Assembly: GCA_014879735.1 (NCBI GenBank)
Contig: JACSRN010000080.1
Span: forward strand, 1-64,000
DNA from: Paracoccaceae bacterium
Lineage (GTDB): Bacteria; Pseudomonadota; Alphaproteobacteria; Rhodobacterales; Rhodobacteraceae
Length of the DNA stretch: 64,000 nt
Reading direction: 5' to 3'
The translations under genes were made by a program, and so were the position numbers. This document shows, piece by piece, positions 26,457 to 35,011 of this stretch. Under the pieces are notes generated by a model. That model saw nothing but the letters and a program-made list of their open reading frames with translations. It searched no databases and was not told the origin of the DNA. How positions within the stretch are numbered: the stretch's first letter is position 1; each line of letters starts with the position of its first letter.

Positions 26457-27823
26457 CCCCGCCCCCTGACAGCCCCCCAGGGGCCTACGATATCGCGCAG
26501 ATCGCGCGAAGGTTTCGGTCCGGCCCGCATTTCTGGCCGGGCCAACTCGTCCATCTTCGGCTCGGGGCCGAACAGCGCCTGGCGCGCACCCTCCTTGTCG
26601 ACCTGGTATTCGCGCGCAAGGAAATCGGCGACATGAATCCGCTTCGGCTCGGACCAGCCGCGATAGGCCTCGTAGAAGCGTTCCTTGTGGGTAATGAACA
26701 TCTGCCGCACATCCATCGGCGAAAGCTCGGACAACAGCATGTTCACAAGGTCGCGGTCCCGGCCAGGGCGGGCGCGAAGCGTGTAGAAATAGGCCGGATG
26801 CTCGCTGGAGATCCGCGGCCAGGGACCCGCGCCTTCCGCCCAGCGCAACAGGGCGGCAAGGCCCAGGAATTCTTCGGGCAGCGCGGTACCAAGGCGATAG
26901 GCCACCTTGCGCAATTCGGTCCGCCGGGCATCGCCAACCTCGATCCCCAGATGATCCGCCGCGTCGAGCAGGATGAAATCCATCTTTTGCCGCAGGATCG
27001 CACCGGCATCGGCGCCGCGGGCCTGGACGATGGGCTCTGCCAGTTGGTTGCGCTCCAGCCAGTCGGCAATATGGTTGCGATGGCTGAAATCCATCGCCTG
27101 GGCCACCGGCAGTGCGCCCAGCGTGCCGACGGGCTGCCGGGAGATGGCGCCGGGAAACTTCACGTCGCGAAAGATGTAGAGGCCCCCGAAAAGACTGGTC
27201 CAGAAATTCCCCTGCTCGAAGGTCATCGCGGGCAGGCTGATCGGGACACGGGTCACGTCGCCGGTACGGCGGGCAAGGGCGATCATCTCGCCGATCAGCC
27301 CCTCGTCACGCCAGCCATCCGGCTCGCGCCGGAAACGTTCGATCAGCCGGCCCAGTTTCGCCGCATCGGCGACATGGCCGCCAATCGTGTCGGCCTCGAC
27401 CGTGATCTGCCGGATCTCGAACAGTTTCGCCGGGCTGTCGACGGCATAGACCGAACCCTGCAATTCGCCGGCCACCGCATCGCGCGCCGTCAGGGCAAAG
27501 AGCTGCGCCTCGTTCCGTTCGATGAACTGGGTCAGGATGCCGCGGCTGGTCGAGAAGCGTATGTTCAGAAGCGGCGCTTCCTTCTGCGCGGTGGAGAGCA
27601 GGATGAAGCGCCGGTTCGCGCCATCGGGATTGAGATAGAGCGGATCGCCAAATTCATCGCCGATCTCCGGGCTGTAGCCCGACAGGTCGATGTGGAAATC
27701 GCCGAGCGCCGTGGTGCGCCCGGTCAGATGGGCCAGCGCCCGGTTGTAGCGCTCCACCAGTTGCGGCGAAGAGACCTCGATCAGGTTGCCGAACATCAGG
27801 CCGCGGGCGATGAGGGCGTTCAT
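26453..27823 (-). CDS. Conserved hypothetical protein of the AAA operon, DUF6638-like
   Basis: The 456-residue soluble protein starts MNALIARGLMFGNLIEVSSP. Notable conserved-looking stretches are DFHIDLSGYSPEIGDEFGD, LLNIRFSTSRGILTQFIERNE and PAYFYTLRARPGRDRDLVNMLLSELSPMDVRQMF. From memory it resembles DUF6638, a rhodobacterial family without known function. No nucleotide-binding or protease motif is visible. Its start overlaps the stop of the 90-codon gene (ATGA) and its stop overlaps the start of the next (ATGA). Such tight packing suggests a complex with fixed stoichiometry. Confidence 0.8.
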   Translation of the reverse strand: MNALIARGLMFGNLIEVSSPQLVERYNRALAHLTGRTTALGDFHIDLSGYSPEIGDEFGDPLYLNPDGANRRFILLSTAQKEAPLLNIRFSTSRGILTQFIERNEAQLFALTARDAVAGELQGSVYAVDSPAKLFEIRQITVEADTIGGHVADAAKLGRLIERFRREPDGWRDEGLIGEMIALARRTGDVTRVPISLPAMTFEQGNFWTSLFGGLYIFRDVKFPGAISRQPVGTLGALPVAQAMDFSHRNHIADWLERNQLAEPIVQARGADAGAILRQKMDFILLDAADHLGIEVGDARRTELRKVAYRLGTALPEEFLGLAALLRWAEGAGPWPRISSEHPAYFYTLRARPGRDRDLVNMLLSELSPMDVRQMFITHKERFYEAYRGWSEPKRIHVADFLAREYQVDKEGARQALFGPEPKMDELARPEMRAGPKPSRDLRDIVGPWGAVRGRG

Positions 27824-28092
27824 GGCTTGGGCATCCCCAGGAAAATGCGCTGCGCGAAACCGGTGGTCGCCCCGGCAACGCCATGCCGGCGCCTGGCGGT
27901 CAGGACCGGCCGCCCGGCCGCATCTGCGGCCCGCACCCCCGCCGATGGCGGCGCGGCCGATGCCCGCCTGCCGGGAACAGGGCCTGCCCCCCGCCGGGGG
28001 CCCGCATCACCGCCACCGCGGCACGCCGGCGACTGGCTTGCCCCGGCATCACGGATGGGCCGCCGCCCCGTCATCGGATCGAACCTGATCAC
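27820..28092 (-). CDS. Small Arg/Ala/Gly-rich protein, GTG start, coupled to both neighbours
   Basis: This 90-codon frame starts at GTG 28092 inside the stop of the AAA gene (GTGA) and ends inside the start of the next gene (ATGA). Without it there would be a 265-base hole in an otherwise contiguous operon. The ends look structured and possibly conserved (VIRFDPMTGRRPIRD at the start, TTGFAQRIFLGMPKP at the end), while the middle is a low-complexity Arg/Gly/Ala/Pro linker with two cysteines. It may be a linker or adaptor peptide. Function is unknown. Coding status rests on the overlaps, not on homology. Confidence 0.65.
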   Translation of the reverse strand: MIRFDPMTGRRPIRDAGASQSPACRGGGDAGPRRGAGPVPGRRASAAPPSAGVRAADAAGRPVLTARRRHGVAGATTGFAQRIFLGMPKP

Positions 28093-30023
28093 CCTTGCCC
28101 CGCCAGATACCGCCGCCGTGCCTCTTCGGCGCGCTGCATGTCGCGCACCATCGTCTCGATGGCCACCTCGTCCGATTTGTCGGCATAACGGAACTCGGAA
28201 TCCGCGTAACGGTTCACCTCCTGGATCACCATATCTACCGTGATCGGCCGCGTCAGCGCACGGATCATCGCCAGTTTCTCGTCATAGGGCTTGAACAGGA
28301 ACAGATCCGGTTCCTCCATCCATTCGTCTGGCAATTCGAAATCCATCGCGCGAACCTTCACCGCATCGGTGATGTTCTTGATCGCCCGGCCGGTGAACCG
28401 CTCGTCAGCCTCCTGGATCGCCTTCAGATAGGTGCCGATCTTTGCCAGCGTGTCGAGGGGGCCGATCTCGTCCGCCACCCGGTCCCAGACCCGCAGCAGA
28501 CCCGCCTCATGCGGGCGCGAATGGCCCTCGAAACTTGCCGCCACCGCGCGCTTGATCTCCTGCGCGGCGAAAAGGTCATGCGTGCCCAGCGGAATCGTAT
28601 GCGTCTTGCCCAGCAGAAGCGCCAGGATGTCGATGTAGTCGGCACGGCTCTGCGGCCCGTCGACCAGAAAGCGCGCGCCCGCCCGCTGGCGCAGGGCATC
28701 GTCAACATTCTCGGGATAGTTGCTGAACATGCCGAAGGTGCAGTTGCCGCGGACCACCGTGCCAGCCCCGGCAAAGGCCTGCATGAAGACCGCCGTCACT
28801 TCCTGCTGGCCGGCAGAGGACTGCCGGTCGCCCCGCTTGCCGGCCACCTGATCGATGTCGTCGATGGTGCCGAAGCCGATCACCGTCGGGTCAAGCACGG
28901 CATCGATGAAGGCCTTGGCGTTCTGCCCGGACTTGCCCTGATAGCTGTCGATCTGGTCGATCGAGAAGTTCTGGTAGCGGAACGGATAGCCCGCCACCTT
29001 GCAATAACCGTCCAGCAGGCCCGCCATCATCTGGATCAGCGTGGTCTTGCCCGTTCCCGGCTTACCATCGCCCATGAAGGTGAAGATGAAACCGCCCAGT
29101 TCGGCAAAGGGATTGAGCCGGCGGTCGAAATCATAGGCCATCAGCATCTTGGCCAGCCGCAGGCTTTGGTATTTGGCGATATGGTTGCCAACCACCTCCT
29201 GCGGTTTCTTGAAGGCCATGACCAGGGCGCCGCCCTTTGCGGCCCGCGCCGGCTTGAACCCCGCAATCGTCAGCCCGTCCGCCTCGACCCGCCACGACCC
29301 GGTCGTGAATACCGACAGCCGCGCGCCGTTCTCGGCCCGGATCTGCACCTTCTTCATCAGCGCTTCGGCAAAGGCCGAGATCACCGCCACCAGCCGGGCG
29401 TCATCCACCGCCAGCGCGGCGATGTCCTGATCCAGTTCCCACAGCGCACCCTGCAGCGCGAGGGGGGCATTGTCGGTCAGCACTTCCTCGACCTCGCCCA
29501 GTTCGACCGTCTGGCTGCCGACATGCGGCGCGATCAGGAAGGCCAGCGCATTGGCGAAGGTGAAAAGCACCACCAGCGCCTCGGCCTGCAGCAGTTCGGC
29601 GAATTCCGCGCGCCGGCGATCGGGGACGCGGCCCTCGAGATTGGCGCGCTTCAGTTCGGCCAGGCCCGAGGCCGCGGCAAAGGTTTCGCCCATGGCCAGC
29701 GCGATGGCCAGCGCCCGGCGCAAGGCCGTCAGGCTGGCCGCTTCGATCGGCGTGATCAGCCCGTCCGACAGCGCCTCCACCCGTTCGGCCAGGCGCACGC
29801 CGCCGGGGCGCGCGGTCGAGCGCGTGGTCATTCCCACCACCGTGGACCGGAACCGCGGCCGCGTGCCGATGCCGGGCGACCGCTCGGCCGCCGTCGCCGA
29901 GGCCTCGACCAGCGGTTTTGCCAGCCGCGGGGCATGATCGAAACCCTGAACCATCCCCAACGCCGCATCATATTGCGCGCGGATCGCCTCTTCCTTCAAT
30001 TCCATCGTGTCGCGCACGACCAT
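28089..30023 (-). CDS. AAA+ ATPase, core of an uncharacterised operon
   Basis: The 644-residue protein has a mostly helical N-terminal half (1-290) and one AAA+ domain. Walker A is GKPGTGKT (320-327). Walker B reads FGTIDDID (384-391), with Asp389 where a catalytic Glu usually stands. The sensor/second-region-of-homology stretch FSNYPENVDDALRQRAGARF (433-452) offers arginine-finger candidates Arg445 and Arg447. The C-terminal part (about 480-640) is helical. It resembles ring-forming classical AAA or ClpX-like remodellers. ATG 30023 is used because AAAGG lies nine bases upstream. With coiled-coil and membrane partners it may remodel a protein assembly at the membrane; that is inference. Confidence 0.88.
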   Translation of the reverse strand: MVVRDTMELKEEAIRAQYDAALGMVQGFDHAPRLAKPLVEASATAAERSPGIGTRPRFRSTVVGMTTRSTARPGGVRLAERVEALSDGLITPIEAASLTALRRALAIALAMGETFAAASGLAELKRANLEGRVPDRRRAEFAELLQAEALVVLFTFANALAFLIAPHVGSQTVELGEVEEVLTDNAPLALQGALWELDQDIAALAVDDARLVAVISAFAEALMKKVQIRAENGARLSVFTTGSWRVEADGLTIAGFKPARAAKGGALVMAFKKPQEVVGNHIAKYQSLRLAKMLMAYDFDRRLNPFAELGGFIFTFMGDGKPGTGKTTLIQMMAGLLDGYCKVAGYPFRYQNFSIDQIDSYQGKSGQNAKAFIDAVLDPTVIGFGTIDDIDQVAGKRGDRQSSAGQQEVTAVFMQAFAGAGTVVRGNCTFGMFSNYPENVDDALRQRAGARFLVDGPQSRADYIDILALLLGKTHTIPLGTHDLFAAQEIKRAVAASFEGHSRPHEAGLLRVWDRVADEIGPLDTLAKIGTYLKAIQEADERFTGRAIKNITDAVKVRAMDFELPDEWMEEPDLFLFKPYDEKLAMIRALTRPITVDMVIQEVNRYADSEFRYADKSDEVAIETMVRDMQRAEEARRRYLAGQG

Positions 30024-30072
30024 CGGCTCAGCCTTTCATCCGTCTGCAATCTTTGTCGCGGCGCCCGGCCGC

Positions 30073-31200
30073 TCAAACGCCGGGGATCAGTCGCCCGCCG
30101 GCCCCCACCACGAATTTCCGGATCCCGCGCAGCCCGGCCGGATTCTGTTCGACCAGCACCTGATAGGGTCGCTCCGGCAGCACGATCATCCGTTCGATGC
30201 CAGTCGTGCCGGTATCGGCGCCGGTCAGCGGGTCCAGCCGGAAGATCTGCTTCGGACGCGAGGAGAACCAGCCGTTCTTCACCATCTCCTCGCGGTCGGA
30301 AACCAGATCCTCCACCGTCCAGACCAGCGCCCAGTCCTCGCCCTGGGGCGCGCGGGCATCCTCCAGCACTTTCGAGATCGGGCCGGATTGCAGGGTGAAC
30401 CCGGCCGAATACATCGGGCCGAGGGTAATGCGGCGCAGCCGCTTGGGGTAGGTTGTCTCGAAATCGTCGTCAAAGCCCGTCGCGATGGTCAGCAGCTTCA
30501 GCCCGCCCACCGACTGCGCCAGCAGTTTCTGCTGCATCGGCGGCCAGCGATAGGCATCCTCGGGCAGGGGCCGGCTGCCGTCCTCCTCGACGTCAAGCAG
30601 ATAGACCACCGGCAGGTTGACCTGCCCGTCCCAGACGGCCCAGTGGATCAGGTATTTCCGCCGGCTTCCCGCCTGGCCCAGCCATTGCGCATCGGGGTCG
30701 TTTCTGGCCCAGAACAGCCCGCCCGCCTTCAGCGCCTCGTAATACAACCGTTGCGACAGCGCGAACTGCAGTTCTACCGGCACCTTCAGGTCGCGCAGGA
30801 TGGTGCGCACCATGCGGTCCTTGAATTCGGTCTCAGAGGCCATCCCCGACAGATGCTTGTCCGCCTGCTGGGCGTCGACGGCCATCATCAGCACTTCCTG
30901 CGCCACCGGAAACCCGCTTTCATGACGGTCAATGGTCAGGCGCGGCGCCCTCTCGGCACGGCCGGTCATCTGGTATTTGTGGTTCAGCGCCTGAAACGTG
31001 CCGATCACCCCTGCCAGATAGCGGCCAAGCAGCCGCGATTCCGTCCGGGTCAGGCGGCCTTCGGATTCCAGTTCCGCCGCGACGCGGGCCAGATGGCTGC
31101 CGATCCGCGCGAACTTGGCAAAGTAGCGGCGTGCGACCTCGGCGTCATACAACTCGGCATGGTCCGAGACGAGCGCCTCCTTGACGGAATTGTCAGCCAT
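30073..31200 (-). CDS. Conserved hypothetical protein of the AAA operon, 375 residues
   Basis: The soluble protein starts MADNSVKEALVSDHAELYDAEVARRYF with AAAGGA six bases before ATG 31200. The N-terminal 120 residues are helical. The centre has a beta-rich block (KYLIHWAVWDGQVNLPVVYLLDVEEDG) and the C-terminus another (RMIVLPERPYQVLVEQNPAGLRGIRKFVVGAGGRLIPGV). No catalytic motif is recognised and no export signal is seen. It lies 49 bases upstream of the AAA gene and is probably part of the same complex or pathway. Confidence 0.78.
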   Translation of the reverse strand: MADNSVKEALVSDHAELYDAEVARRYFAKFARIGSHLARVAAELESEGRLTRTESRLLGRYLAGVIGTFQALNHKYQMTGRAERAPRLTIDRHESGFPVAQEVLMMAVDAQQADKHLSGMASETEFKDRMVRTILRDLKVPVELQFALSQRLYYEALKAGGLFWARNDPDAQWLGQAGSRRKYLIHWAVWDGQVNLPVVYLLDVEEDGSRPLPEDAYRWPPMQQKLLAQSVGGLKLLTIATGFDDDFETTYPKRLRRITLGPMYSAGFTLQSGPISKVLEDARAPQGEDWALVWTVEDLVSDREEMVKNGWFSSRPKQIFRLDPLTGADTGTTGIERMIVLPERPYQVLVEQNPAGLRGIRKFVVGAGGRLIPGV

Positions 31201-31320
31201 CGCGGTCCTTTCCCGCTTCCCCCGCGCCGGGCCCGGTGCAAGCCACCGGCCGGATCGGGCCGGCGGCAGGCGGCGGCGACCGGCGCAATCCGCCACCTTT
31301 TCTGGCGCGGCCGGTGGAAA

Positions 31321-32391
31321 TCATCCGCCGTAGGCGTTCTTGTCGTGTTTCTCGACGATCGCGGCAAAGCGCCGGGCAAAACGCTCGTCGGCCTTGGCCT
31401 TCTGTTCCAGGATCTTCCGGGCAAAAACCATGTTCGCCTCGTGCGATTCCAGCATGTCGGCCATCTTGGCATTGGTGGCGGCACCGATCCCGGCCATGGC
31501 AGCCTGCGCCTCCTGGTCGGTCTTGACGCCGATCTCGTTGATGCGGTGGGCCACATCCTGCTGCTGAGCCGTCTTCAGGCTGGAGGTCAGCGCATCATAG
31601 AGCACCACGCGCTGCTTGGTGTCGGTCTGCAGCTTGTTGATCAGCACCAGTTGCGTCGCCGCCTGGTTGGTCAGCGAATCGACCCAGGTCTTGCCCTTCT
31701 CGATATAGCGTTCCAGCGTCTGGCTGCGGGCCAGCTTCACCTGTTCGTCCTGCACCAGCGCGTTGTGCTTGGCATTCTGTTCGGCCAGGTCGCTTTCCAG
31801 CCGGGTCCGCGCGGCGGCGTCCATCTCGACCGCGATCCGGTTTTCCAGCTCGATCAGCCGCGGGTCCATCGCCGCAATTTCGGCCCGCACGGCTTCCAGC
31901 GCGGCCACGGTCTCCTCGCGGTCGGCCAGGGTGGCGGACAGGTTCACCTCGACCTTTGTCTTCTGGTTGTTCAGCAAGTCAAGCTGGCCTTGCAGCAGCT
32001 TCACGATCACATCCGATTTCGAGATCAGATCCTGCAGCTTGTCGTCGATCGTCGCATCCCGCAGGCGTTCCTGCCGCATCGATTCGGATTTCGCGCTGGA
32101 AAAGATGCCGACAAAGCTCTCCCAGCCCGACTTGGTCCGCATCTCGTCGAAATCCTTCGAGAAGGCGGCCGTCACATCGTCAAGCCCCATGATCAGTTCG
32201 GCGATGTTGGCGTTCATCACCTCGGTGTGCTTGTGCACATCCTCCAGCGTGGCGTTCTCGACATCGATCATCGCGCCATCGTCGACCTTCTGCCTCGCGG
32301 CCTCGATCGTGGCGGTAATCGCGGTGATCTTGGCCTGCGCCGCCTTCACCTGCTTTTCGCTTTCGAGAATCTGGCTCTGCAAATCCGCCAT
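31321..32391 (-). CDS. Coiled-coil protein opening the AAA operon
   Basis: The 356-residue protein is almost wholly alpha-helical with heptad-rich stretches at about 1-50, 115-230 and 300-345 (SQILESEKQVKAAQAKITAI, LLQGQLDLLNNQKTKVEVNL). The order of long helices and the C-terminal INKLQTDTKQRVVLYDALTS vaguely recall TelA/toxic-anion-resistance proteins, but I cannot confirm that by eye. GGAGG lies six bases before ATG 32391. As first gene behind the regulatory repeats it likely sets expression of the operon. It may scaffold or be the substrate of the AAA ATPase. Confidence 0.8.
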   Translation of the reverse strand: MADLQSQILESEKQVKAAQAKITAITATIEAARQKVDDGAMIDVENATLEDVHKHTEVMNANIAELIMGLDDVTAAFSKDFDEMRTKSGWESFVGIFSSAKSESMRQERLRDATIDDKLQDLISKSDVIVKLLQGQLDLLNNQKTKVEVNLSATLADREETVAALEAVRAEIAAMDPRLIELENRIAVEMDAAARTRLESDLAEQNAKHNALVQDEQVKLARSQTLERYIEKGKTWVDSLTNQAATQLVLINKLQTDTKQRVVLYDALTSSLKTAQQQDVAHRINEIGVKTDQEAQAAMAGIGAATNAKMADMLESHEANMVFARKILEQKAKADERFARRFAAIVEKHDKNAYGG

Positions 32392-32411
32392 CGGGCCCTC
32401 CTGCCGGGTCT

Positions 32412-32453
32412 GTCAAAATTGACTTATACATGTTTCGGGGATTTACATCCCCG
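32412..32453. promoter_or_regulatory. Two inverted repeats in the divergent promoter region of the AAA operon
   Basis: Two perfect inverted repeats lie between the coiled-coil gene and the M20 peptidase gene: GTCAA-AA-TTGAC (32412-32423) and CGGGGAT-TTAC-ATCCCCG (32436-32453). A TATAAG hexamer on the minus strand (32423-32428) lies between them and could be a -10 element. These are candidate operators for an unknown regulator. Confidence 0.45.
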
Positions 32454-32505
32454 CTTGGCGCAATTTTCGTTGCCCTAAGCCCCGGGCGCAAGGCATTTTC
32501 GCTGC

Positions 32506-33777
32506 ATGTCCGACGCAATGCTGCTTTCCGCCGTCGCTGCCCGTCGCACCGGGCTGATCGGTCTTGCCCAGGAACTGGTCCGCATCCCGACGCTGAACCC
32601 GCCAGGGCTGAATTATCGCCGGATTTGCGACCATCTGGCCGAACGCCTGCTGGCCCAGGGCTGGGAGGTTCATATCCTGCGCGCCACCGGCAGCCCCGGT
32701 GACAGCGAGGCCTTTCCGCGCTGGAATCTGCTCGCGCGGTTCCGGGCCGGGCCTGGACCCTGCCTGCATTTCAACAGCCATCACGACGTGGTCGAGGTGG
32801 GACGGGGCTGGACGCACGATCCCTTTGGCGGCACGGTCGAGAACGGGCGGCTCTACGGCCGCGGCGCCTGCGACATGAAGGGCGGCCTGGCCGCCAGCGT
32901 GATCGCGGCCGAAGCCTTCATCGCCACCCGCCCCGGTTTTCACGGCACCATAGAGATCTCGGCCACGGCCGACGAGGAATCGGGCGGCTATGGCGGCGTG
33001 GCCTGGCTGGCCGAACAAGGCCATTTCGCCCGGGTCGACCATGTGATCATTCCCGAGCCGCTGAACAAGGACCGCATCTGCCTTGGCCACCGCGGCGTCT
33101 GGTGGGCCGAGGTGGAAACGCATGGCCGCATCGGCCACGGATCCATGCCCTTCCTCGGCGACAGCGCGATCCGGCACATGGTGGCCCTGCTGTCCGAGAT
33201 CGAGGACAGGCTGATGCCTGTCCTGGCCGGCCGCCAGACCACAATGCCGGTGGTGCCCGAAGGCGCCCGGGCGGCGACGCTGAACCTGAATTCCATTCAC
33301 GGCGGCCAGCCGGAACCTCTGGCGGGCGCCCTGCCTGCCCCGGTGGTGGCCGACAGCTGCCGCGTCGTACTGGACCGTCGCTTCCTGATCGAAGAGGATC
33401 TGCCGCAGGTAAAGGCGGAAATAACCGGCATCCTGAACCGGCTGGCCGAAACCCGGCCCGGCTTCCGCTTTACCTTGCGCGACCTGTTCGAGGTGCATCC
33501 GGTCATGACGCCCGAAGACGCCCCCATCGTCGGGGCCACTGCAGCCGCGATCGAGCGGGTGCTGGCGCGGCGTCCGGAATTCGTGGCCTCGCCCGGCACC
33601 TATGACCAGAAACACATCGACCGCATCGGCCGCTTGAAGAACTGCATTGCCTATGGCCCGGGCCTTCTGCATCTGGCGCATCAGCCAGACGAATGGGTCG
33701 GGATCGATGACATGGAGGACAGCGCCAAGGTCATGGCGCTGGTTCTGGACGATCTTCTGGGCGGGGCGGCGGGTTAG
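32506..33777 (+). CDS. M20-family metallopeptidase, ArgE/DapE type
   Basis: The 423-residue cytoplasmic enzyme has the M20 di-zinc ligands: His in NSHHDVVE, the shared Asp in GRGACDMKGG, the Glu pair in TADEESGG, Glu in IIPEPLN and His in LLHLAHQPDEW. The dimerisation domain follows EPLN. Members remove N-acyl groups from amino acids (acetylornithine deacetylase, succinyl-diaminopimelate desuccinylase and relatives). Exact substrate is unclear, and it lies outside arg or lys operons. It is transcribed away from the AAA operon. Confidence 0.9.
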   Translation: MSDAMLLSAVAARRTGLIGLAQELVRIPTLNPPGLNYRRICDHLAERLLAQGWEVHILRATGSPGDSEAFPRWNLLARFRAGPGPCLHFNSHHDVVEVGRGWTHDPFGGTVENGRLYGRGACDMKGGLAASVIAAEAFIATRPGFHGTIEISATADEESGGYGGVAWLAEQGHFARVDHVIIPEPLNKDRICLGHRGVWWAEVETHGRIGHGSMPFLGDSAIRHMVALLSEIEDRLMPVLAGRQTTMPVVPEGARAATLNLNSIHGGQPEPLAGALPAPVVADSCRVVLDRRFLIEEDLPQVKAEITGILNRLAETRPGFRFTLRDLFEVHPVMTPEDAPIVGATAAAIERVLARRPEFVASPGTYDQKHIDRIGRLKNCIAYGPGLLHLAHQPDEWVGIDDMEDSAKVMALVLDDLLGGAAG

Positions 33778-33862
33778 GACCTCCGCCCTTGGCGGCGTGC
33801 CCCGCGCGCGGTAGCTTGCGCCTGACACGACCAGCCCACATCCGCAACGAACGGAGCCGTCA

Positions 33863-34942
33863 ATGACCCCCGAAGACCTTCGCGCCGCCGTCCAGGCCGG
33901 GATTCTGACCGAGGCCCAGGCCGCAGGCGTGAAGGCGCTGGCCGAGGATCGCGCCGGCCGGCGTGCCAGGCTTCCCGCCGAAGATGAGCCCTTCGAGTTC
34001 TTTCGCGGGTTTTCCGAGATCTTCATCTCGCTCGGCCTCGTCATTCTGATGTCGGGTCTGGTGGCGCTGGTCCTCTGGGTCGGCGGGCTGGGCATGGCGA
34101 TGGCCGTCCCGGCCGCCGTGGCTGCCGTTTCCTGGTGGTGGGCCGGCTATTTCACCCTGAAACGGCGGATGAACCTGCCATCCATGGTTCTTGTCCTGGC
34201 ATTCGGCGGCGGCGTCTGGCTTTTCGTGCTGGCCATGATGCTGAAGGTCACGGAGGGCGATATCGGTGCCCGCATCACGGCCATCCTTCCCGCCTTGATC
34301 GCGGCGCTGGCCCTGCTGCTCTGGTACCGCCGCTTCCGCCTGCCGTTTACCATGTTCGTTCTGGGCGGCTTCGTCCTGACCGCACTTTACGGTGTCACCG
34401 CCTCCGGCACGGCGCTTGAGGCCTTCATCGATGGCAGCCGGACCGGCTTCGGTGGCTTCTTCGATCTGGGCCAGAGCCCCGCCTTCGCCACCGCGACACT
34501 GATCTTCGGCCTTGGCGCCTTTGCCGCCGGCATGTGGTTCGACCTGCGCGATCCCCACCGCCTGGGCCGCTATGCCGCCACCGCCTTCTGGCTGCATCTG
34601 ATGGCCGCGCCGGCGCTGGTGAACACGGTGGCGCTGTCGCTTTACAACAGCGGCAGCGGCGCGAATGTCGGGCTTCTGGCGCTGGCCCTGCTGGCGATCA
34701 CGCTGCTGGCGCTGGTGATCGACCGCCGGTCCTTCCTGACCGCCGCGCTGGGATACATCGCCATCGTCATCTTCTGGATCCTGGGCGACACCGGCGATTT
34801 CGGCAATTGGGTGGCGATCCTGCTGGTGATGGGCGCCCTGATCACCGCCGCCGGCACATGGTGGGTGCAACTGCGCCGCGCAGTGCTGAATGCACTGCCC
34901 GATTTTCCCGGAAAGGGCCGCCTTCCCCCCTGGGCGGCCTGA
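33863..34942 (+). CDS. Multi-pass membrane protein, DUF2157-like start
   Basis: The 359-residue protein has a short cytoplasmic N-terminal region (TPEDLRAAVQAGILTEAQAAGVKAL), resembling the helical start of DUF2157 proteins, followed by about ten hydrophobic segments from residue 50 to 345 (FISLGLVILMSGLVALVLWV, LLALALLAITLLALVIDR). No transport motif is recognised. CGGAG precedes ATG 33863. It lies 69 bases before hslU on the same strand. Function is unknown. Confidence 0.8.
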   Translation: MTPEDLRAAVQAGILTEAQAAGVKALAEDRAGRRARLPAEDEPFEFFRGFSEIFISLGLVILMSGLVALVLWVGGLGMAMAVPAAVAAVSWWWAGYFTLKRRMNLPSMVLVLAFGGGVWLFVLAMMLKVTEGDIGARITAILPALIAALALLLWYRRFRLPFTMFVLGGFVLTALYGVTASGTALEAFIDGSRTGFGGFFDLGQSPAFATATLIFGLGAFAAGMWFDLRDPHRLGRYAATAFWLHLMAAPALVNTVALSLYNSGSGANVGLLALALLAITLLALVIDRRSFLTAALGYIAIVIFWILGDTGDFGNWVAILLVMGALITAAGTWWVQLRRAVLNALPDFPGKGRLPPWAA

Positions 34943-35011
34943 CGGCTGCGGCTTGAACCCGGGGCGGCGGCGTCCTACGTCAGCCCCGATGCCCAAGAAA
35001 GGGACCGGCCC

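Noticed and set aside
28066-28090. GGTTCGATCC on the minus strand, resembling a tRNA T-loop
   Set aside because: No acceptor or anticodon arms fit around it, and it is the start of the 90-codon gene.
28095-30398. Long plus-strand open frame of 767 codons opposite the AAA gene
   Set aside because: It is antisense to a well-supported ATPase, lacks a ribosome site and has the His/Arg/Gln-rich composition typical of GC shadows.
32411-32416. TTGACA on the minus strand as a -35 box for the AAA operon
   Set aside because: A -10 at normal spacing would fall inside the ribosome site of the first gene, so it is more likely part of the inverted repeat.
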